Source of the DNA: Verrucomicrobiota bacterium
GTDB lineage: Bacteria; Verrucomicrobiota; Verrucomicrobiia; Palsa-1439
Length of the DNA: 64,000 bases
NCBI GenBank assembly: GCA_003152315.1
Contig: PLZV01000033.1
Coordinates: forward strand, 39,689-103,688
Direction of reading: 5' to 3'
The notes under the pieces were generated by a model that saw nothing but the letters and a program-made list of their open reading frames with translations, was not told where the DNA came from and did no database searches. This document shows positions 59,119 to 64,000 of the stretch, piece by piece; the stretch's first letter is position 1; the number at the start of each line of letters is the position of its first letter. The translations under genes and the position numbers were made by a program.

Positions 59119-61854
59119 CTACACCGTAAACGGGTACGCTTTTTCAGGATCAACCTTCAGATCCTTGATCGCCTGCCCGACAACACTCATCTCAATCGCA
59201 CCCTTCTTCGCCAGCGAGTAGAGCGTGGCGATGACGGTGCTTTCGGCGTCGATCTCAAAGAAGCGGCGCAGGTTTTCACGGGTGTCGCTGCGGCCAAAAC
59301 CGTCCGTCCCGAGCGTATCAAGTCCGCCGGGCACCCACGGCGCGATCTGGTCGGGCACGAGCTTGATGTTGTCCGAAACGGCCACAAACACGCCCTGCTC
59401 ACTCTGCAAAAGCGTCTCCAAGTAAGACTTTCGCGGCGGCTCGGTCGGATGCAGCATGTTCCAACGGCTCGCGCGCTGCACATCGGTCTTCAGCAGTTTG
59501 TAACTCGTCGCGCTCCACACGTCGGCGGAAACATCGTACCGCTCCGCAAGAATCTCCTGCGCCCGCAACGCCTGGCGGATAATCGTGCCGCTGCCGAAAA
59601 TGTGGGCCTTGTGTTTCTTGCCTTCCGCGCCCTTGCGGAATTTATAGAGCCCCTTGAGAATACCATCTTCCACGCCCTCGGGCATCGGTGGCATCGGGTA
59701 ATTCTCATTGTAGAGCGAAAGATAATAAAACACATCCTCGCCTTCCTGGTACATGCGGCGCATCCCGTCCTGGACGATCACCGCGATCTCATAGGCGAAC
59801 GCGGGATCATAGGCCATCAACGTCGGGATCGTCGCCGCCATCAACTGGCTGTGGCCGTCCTGATGCTGCAGCCCCTCGCCATTCAGCGAGGTCCGGCCCG
59901 CCGTCGCGCCGAGCAGAAAACCCTTGGCACGGATGTCGCCCGCCAACCACATCAGGTCGCCGATGCGCTGGAAGCCGAACATCGAGTAATAAATGTAAAA
60001 AGGAATCATGTTCACGGCGTGGTTCGCGTACGCCGTGCCTGCGGCAATGAACGATGACATCGACCCGGCCTCGGTGATGCCCTCTTCGAGAATCTGTCCG
60101 TCCTTCGTCTCGTGATAGTACAACAATGCCTCCCGATCGACGGGTTCGTAAAGCTGCCCTCTCGGCGCGTAGATGCCTATCTCGCGAAACAGCGCATCCA
60201 TCCCGAAAGTGCGTGCCTCATCAGGGATGATCGGCACGATATGCTTCCCAATTTTGCTGTTGCGCAACAACATGCTGAGCAGTCGCACGAACGCCATCGT
60301 CGTCGACGCTTCCAGATGCCCCGAGCCCTTAAACAGCTCGCCAAATTCGTTGCGGGCCGGTATCTCGATCTTCGGCGCCCGCACCACCCGCGCCGGCAGG
60401 AACCCACCCAGCGCCTTGCGGCGTTCGAGCAGGTACTTCGTCTCGGGACTGTCCAAAGGCGGACGGTAAAACGGCGTCTGCGCCACTTCTTCATCGCTGA
60501 TCGGCACGCCAAAGCGCTCACGAAACTCGCGCAGCTCTTTTTCGTTCATCTTCTTCTGCTGGTGGCTGATGTTGCGGCCCTCACCGGCTTCGCCGAGGCC
60601 GTATCCCTTGACGGTCTTCGCGAGAATCACCGTCGGCGCGCCCTTGTGCTCCACCGCCGCCTTGAACGCCGCGTAAACCTTCTGTGGGTCGTGACCGCCA
60701 CGCACGAGCTTGTGAATCTGGTCGTCTGAAAGGTCGTTCACCAATTCGAGCAGTTCGGGATACTTGCCGAAGAAATGTTTACGCGTGTAACTACCCGGCT
60801 CCACCGAATATTTCTGATAGTCGCCATCGACCGCTTCCTCCATGCGCTTGGCCAACAGCCCCGTCTTGTCCGCACGCAGCAACCGATCCCAATTCGAGCC
60901 CCAGATGACCTTGATCACATTCCAGCCCGCACCACGGAATGCCGCTTCCAGTTCCTGGATAATCTTGCCATTGCCGCGTACGGGTCCGTCGAGCCGCTGG
61001 AGATTGCAGTTGACCACCCAAACCAGGTTGTCCAGTCCTTCGCGCGAAGCCAGTGTCAGCGCGCCAAGCGTTTCCGGTTCATCGCTCTCGCCGTCGCCGA
61101 CAAAGCACCACACCTTCGGCTCCTCCCCGTGAACCAGGCCGCGCGCGCGCAGGTACCGATTGAACCGCGCCTGGTAAATCGACATGATTGGACCGAGCCC
61201 CATCGACACCGTTGGGAATTGCCAGAAGTCCGGCATCAAATACGGATGCGGGTACGAAGACAACCCGCCGCCCTCGGCAAGTTCCTGGCGAAAATGCAGC
61301 AGATGACGCTCATCCAGCCGGCGCTCGAGGAAGGCGCGCGCATAGTTCCCCGGCGAAGCATGGCCCTGGAAATAAACCAAATCACCAACTCGGTTGCCGT
61401 CGCCACCATGGAAGAAATGGTTGAAGCCGACTTCATACAACGTGGCGCAAGAGGCGTACGTGGAGATGTGGCCGCCGAGTCCTGCGTGCTCCCGGTTGGC
61501 ATTGACGACCATGGCCATGGCGTTCCACCGCGTGAGGCTCTTGATGCGGCGTTCCAGTTCACGATTACCCGGATACGCCGGCTCGTCCTCGGGGGGAATC
61601 GTGTTCACATACGGCGTGCTGACGGTCGACGGCAGCTTGATCCCCGCTTCCCGCAACCGCTTCAACAGCTTGCTCAACACCAGCGAGGCGTGCTCCGTGC
61701 CCTGGTTCTTGAGCACGTATTCCAGGATGAATTCGAGCGAATCCACCCACCGCTGGTCTTCGCCGCCATTCTTGCTCGGGGCCGGAACGACAGGCGGTTC
61801 CAACCGCCCCGTGGATGGCGTACTTTGTTGTTGTTCTTTTGTGTCCGCTTTCAC
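59119..61854 (-). CDS. aceE: Pyruvate dehydrogenase E1, homodimeric AceE type
   Basis: 911 residues, normal for AceE. Thiamine diphosphate motif VWCFVGDGESDEPETLG ending NCNLQRLDGPVRGN, and the catalytic-region signatures GHASPGNYARAF and ATAGRTSLNGEGLQHQDGHS. It decarboxylates pyruvate and hands the acetyl group to AceF lipoyl groups. GTG start at 61854. It diverges from the lipoate ligase gene by 56 nt, so one intergenic region serves both. Confidence 0.97.
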   Translation of the reverse strand: MKADTKEQQQSTPSTGRLEPPVVPAPSKNGGEDQRWVDSLEFILEYVLKNQGTEHASLVLSKLLKRLREAGIKLPSTVSTPYVNTIPPEDEPAYPGNRELERRIKSLTRWNAMAMVVNANREHAGLGGHISTYASCATLYEVGFNHFFHGGDGNRVGDLVYFQGHASPGNYARAFLERRLDERHLLHFRQELAEGGGLSSYPHPYLMPDFWQFPTVSMGLGPIMSIYQARFNRYLRARGLVHGEEPKVWCFVGDGESDEPETLGALTLASREGLDNLVWVVNCNLQRLDGPVRGNGKIIQELEAAFRGAGWNVIKVIWGSNWDRLLRADKTGLLAKRMEEAVDGDYQKYSVEPGSYTRKHFFGKYPELLELVNDLSDDQIHKLVRGGHDPQKVYAAFKAAVEHKGAPTVILAKTVKGYGLGEAGEGRNISHQQKKMNEKELREFRERFGVPISDEEVAQTPFYRPPLDSPETKYLLERRKALGGFLPARVVRAPKIEIPARNEFGELFKGSGHLEASTTMAFVRLLSMLLRNSKIGKHIVPIIPDEARTFGMDALFREIGIYAPRGQLYEPVDREALLYYHETKDGQILEEGITEAGSMSSFIAAGTAYANHAVNMIPFYIYYSMFGFQRIGDLMWLAGDIRAKGFLLGATAGRTSLNGEGLQHQDGHSQLMAATIPTLMAYDPAFAYEIAVIVQDGMRRMYQEGEDVFYYLSLYNENYPMPPMPEGVEDGILKGLYKFRKGAEGKKHKAHIFGSGTIIRQALRAQEILAERYDVSADVWSATSYKLLKTDVQRASRWNMLHPTEPPRKSYLETLLQSEQGVFVAVSDNIKLVPDQIAPWVPGGLDTLGTDGFGRSDTRENLRRFFEIDAESTVIATLYSLAKKGAIEMSVVGQAIKDLKVDPEKAYPFTV

Positions 61855-61910
61855 AATGTTACCGAGCCGTTAATTGAATAGTAGCTCTTTTCCGACCAAA
61901 TCCAAGTGCC

Positions 61911-62630
61911 ATGAAATACTTAGACCGAACCCTCCGCACTCCGCAAGAGAATCTCGCGGGCGACGAGGCGCTTCTCGATTGGTGCGAGGAAGAGTCGGGC
62001 GACGAAATCCTCCGCTTCTGGGAGCCTCGCCAACACTTCGTCGTACTCGGATATTCTAACAGAACCCGCACAGAAGTGAACCTCGATTCCTGCAAAATGC
62101 TGGCTATCCCGGTGCTGCGCCGGTGCAGCGGCGGCGGGACGGTCTTGCAGGGGCCGGGTTGCCTGACTTACGCGCTCGTCCTCAAAATCCACAGCGACTT
62201 ACCACTCGCGAACATTGCCGAAGCCAATGCGTTCATCATGAACCGAAACCGCAACGCGCTGAACCCACTGCTCGACGGCAAGGTCCTCATCCAGGGCCAC
62301 ACCGACCTGACGCTGCAAGGGCTCAAATTCTCCGGCAACTCGCAACGCCGTAAACGGCATTTCCTCCTCTTCCACGGCTCCTTCCTGCTCAACCTCGATC
62401 TCGCGCTGGTGGAACAAGCGTTGCAGATGCCCTCCCAACAACCGCAGTATCGCCGCCGCCGCGCCCACAAGGACTTCCTCACAAACCTCGATTTGCCGGC
62501 GGACGACATTAAGGAAGCGATAAAGCGCGTTTGGAATGCGGGCGACGCGTTGAACGAGATTCCCAAGAAGCGCGTGGAACAGCTTGTGCAAGAGAAATAC
62601 GCCACCGACGCATGGAACTTGAAATTCTGA
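61911..62630 (+). CDS. lplA: Lipoate-protein ligase A family protein
   Basis: 239 residues. FVVLGYSNRTRTEVNL and RRCSGGGTVLQGPGCL give the BPL/LplA fold with the lipoate- and ATP-binding region; QGHTDLTLQGLKFSGNSQRR carries the conserved Lys region. It would attach lipoate (or octanoate) to AceF. The divergent position next to aceE supports this. Short for LplA, as in the LipM/LplA-like subgroup, so octanoyl-transferase activity is an alternative. Confidence 0.85.
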   Translation: MKYLDRTLRTPQENLAGDEALLDWCEEESGDEILRFWEPRQHFVVLGYSNRTRTEVNLDSCKMLAIPVLRRCSGGGTVLQGPGCLTYALVLKIHSDLPLANIAEANAFIMNRNRNALNPLLDGKVLIQGHTDLTLQGLKFSGNSQRRKRHFLLFHGSFLLNLDLALVEQALQMPSQQPQYRRRRAHKDFLTNLDLPADDIKEAIKRVWNAGDALNEIPKKRVEQLVQEKYATDAWNLKF

Positions 62631-62644
62631 TCTCCGTCCTATAT

Positions 62645-62676
62645 CCCCCTCTCCCTATCATCAAGGGGAGAGGGTT
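62645..62676. terminator. CCCTCTCCC/GGGAGAGGG hairpin after the lipoate ligase gene
   Basis: A 9-bp stem with a 10-base loop and GGGTTAGGGTGAGGG after it, a common dispersed-repeat pattern. It probably ends lplA transcription. See also 8423-8449. Confidence 0.5.
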
Positions 62677-62710
62677 AGGGTGAGGGTATGAATTGTCCCG
62701 CTTCTCCCCG

Positions 62711-62739
62711 TTGCACAGCGCCACGTTACGCGCTACAAT
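62711..62739 (+). promoter_or_regulatory. Sigma70 promoter of the DUF5069 gene, probably leaderless
   Basis: TTGCAC, 17 nt, TACAAT. The ATG lies 6 nt past the -10, so the transcript would begin at or next to the start codon, and there is no ribosome site. Confidence 0.6.
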
Positions 62740-62745
62740 CCTCCC

Positions 62746-63180
62746 ATGAAAATCCCCGGTCTTCGCAGTCCACATGAAAAGCTTGGCGACATTGTGTACG
62801 TTGGCCGCATGCTCGACAAGATTCGCCTCCACGCGCTCGGCAAGTTGCCCGAGGATTACCATAAGGCCCTCGGCGGCGGATTCGACGCCCGTTGCTGCGC
62901 CTTCCTGGGCGTGAAATACGAAGATGTTGCCGTCCGCGTCAAGCTGGGCGGCGAGGATGCCGACATGCTCGAATGGTGTTTCACCAATGGACGGAAGCCG
63001 TCACCCGAAGAAATCGAAGTCTGGAACAGCTACCTACGCAAACGCGGTTGGCGCGACGACGCCAGCCAGCGCCTCGCGGAACGCAAAAAAGAATTCGGCA
63101 TCTCGGACCGCGATGACATTCAAACCTTCTTCGATATCCTCGACCTCGACGAAGGCAACGAAATCCGCACGCAGTGGTGA
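62746..63180 (+). CDS. DUF5069 domain protein
   Basis: 144 residues. LRSPHEKLGDIVYVGRMLDKIRL matches the DUF5069 start (regularly PRSPxExLGGxxxLxRMxDK), with WNSYLRKRGWRDDAS in the second half. Function unknown. No signal peptide. The promoter spacing implies a leaderless mRNA. Confidence 0.8.
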   Translation: MKIPGLRSPHEKLGDIVYVGRMLDKIRLHALGKLPEDYHKALGGGFDARCCAFLGVKYEDVAVRVKLGGEDADMLEWCFTNGRKPSPEEIEVWNSYLRKRGWRDDASQRLAERKKEFGISDRDDIQTFFDILDLDEGNEIRTQW

Positions 63181-63446
63181 TGTAGGTCGTTGGTAGGGCG
63201 TGGTGGCCCACCGCGCCGTGCTGCTTTTACTATATTCAGGCTGCGAAGCCCGGCCTTGTCAGGGCCAAGTCCGAAACCACCGAGACGGATAAGGCCGATG
63301 CCTCGAAGTTTGAATCGGAACGCACCCGTTAATATCACTGTGATACTAAACGCAACGGCTGTGCGGGCCGCTATTGCAAGCAGGGCGCAGAACTTCAAAT
63401 TAAGACACTACCCGCCGGCCTGCTTCTTACGGTAATTGTCTTCATA
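63181..63446. other. Intergenic region with a dispersed TTCAAATTAAGACACTACCC repeat
   Basis: No gene seen. TTCAAATTAAGACACTACCC here matches, inverted, the sequence at 39835-39855. A GCAAGCAGGGCGCAG segment before it resembles 39225. Confidence 0.45.
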
Positions 63447-63890
63447 GTGAAGTCGCGGCTTGGTACCCAGCCCAAGTTGCGCGTCCGCATTCTTGGCGAA
63501 CTGTACAGTTCCACGGCAGCTGGGCCACGCAGAATCAAGTGCATTTGGCAAGACTACCTAGAGATATATAATTCCACGGCCTTCAACGCACTCGGCGTTG
63601 CCTTCGTTTGGCCAGATCCTGTTCGCAAGCTCCCACTTACGCAGTTCGAGCCACCGCATGTCAACGCGATGGAAACGAGGAGCCTCAAGTTCAAAACAGA
63701 AAGGGACTTTCCAAAAGAACAGGTGGTCGCGTGTAGGGACCGCTTCAAAGAACTACTCCCGGACGAGCTGAAGACGGCTGTCCTATTTTTGCAGTACCAG
63801 AACGACAAGGGAATCACTTTCTACACTCGCTACGAACGCAATGGTGATACAGAGAACTCAATGTTTCATCGGTTCAGACCAAAATCGTGA
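63447..63890 (+). CDS. Hypothetical protein
   Basis: 147 residues from a GTG start. Middle segment WQDYLEIYNSTAFNALGVAFVW and the later LLPDELKTAVLFLQYQND look like a folded alpha/beta protein. No signal peptide, membrane segment or known motif. The start and upstream region are weak. Confidence 0.5.
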   Translation: MKSRLGTQPKLRVRILGELYSSTAAGPRRIKCIWQDYLEIYNSTAFNALGVAFVWPDPVRKLPLTQFEPPHVNAMETRSLKFKTERDFPKEQVVACRDRFKELLPDELKTAVLFLQYQNDKGITFYTRYERNGDTENSMFHRFRPKS

Positions 63891-63919
63891 ACGTTCATTA
63901 AACTCCACCCTTTATCTAT

Positions 63920-64000
63920 CTACACCACTGCCGCCTCCCGCGATAGCACGGGCTGAAGGTTTGCCGCCAGCACTTTCCGTTTATCTCGCAGCCGCGCAAA
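63920..64000 (-). CDS. C-terminal end of a leftward gene (5' end outside window)
   Basis: The minus frame is open to the window edge and ends FARLRDKRKVLAANLQPVLS then REAAVV and a stop. Too short to assign; basic and helical. Confidence 0.3.
   Translation of the reverse strand, partial: FARLRDKRKVLAANLQPVLSREAAVV

Overview
The window looks like a chromosomal segment of a GC-rich Gram-negative bacterium, most probably a member of the Verrucomicrobiota. This is inference from gene content: two PEP-CTERM proteins, secreted proteins ending in FYRISSP or YYRVRLVP tails of a kind common in that phylum, periplasmic efflux adaptors, a homodimeric AceE-type pyruvate dehydrogenase and a hopanoid gene set. 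No rRNA is present, so the assignment stays provisional.

Layout. 1-6.7 kb: the end of a manganese-type superoxide dismutase gene, then a leftward MacAB/Lol-like ABC efflux operon, an EamA permease and two small exported proteins. 6.7-12.6 kb: PEP-CTERM and other secreted proteins, an SDR reductase and a small membrane protein. 12.7-16.9 kb: an Erm-like rRNA methyltransferase behind an elaborate attenuator-like leader, a GyrI-like protein (each of these two genes has a homopolymer frameshift), and a hybrid histidine kinase. 16.9-29.6 kb is accessory. HAD phosphatase, topoisomerase IB, prolyl oligopeptidase, a CrtI/RetSat-like oxidoreductase, an omega-like subunit, a Ser/Thr kinase with a P-loop partner, and a DUF4062 protein are separated by copies of one dispersed intergenic repeat, called R here. 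R copies all point the same way and often stop within a few bases of a gene end.

29.6-36.6 kb: adenosine deaminase, a TGS-type uridine kinase, tRNA-Leu(CAG) and two exported proteins. This block is bracketed by a 29-nt inverted repeat that contains a good sigma70 promoter, and by palindromic elements whose arms covary between copies. 36.6-44.3 kb: periplasmic carbonic anhydrase, lipoproteins, several very small genes, gene remnants and an RNase Sa-like secreted protein. 44.5-55.4 kb: an XPD/DinG-type helicase, then a hopanoid cluster: shc, hpnH and hpnG rightward, converging on hpnO and hpnN leftward. Together these make hopene, extend it with adenosyl, remove adenine, aminate the side chain and move hopanoids between membranes. 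56.3-62.6 kb: aceE-aceF-lpd leftward, divergent from a lipoate-protein ligase that could lipoylate AceF. The window ends with a DUF5069 gene that looks leaderless, an unknown gene and the tail of a leftward gene.

The least expected features are the R-bounded gene array, the covarying promoter/hairpin elements, the erm leader and the kinase/P-loop/DUF4062 block. All gene calls rest on reading the sequence and remembered family motifs. No searches were run.
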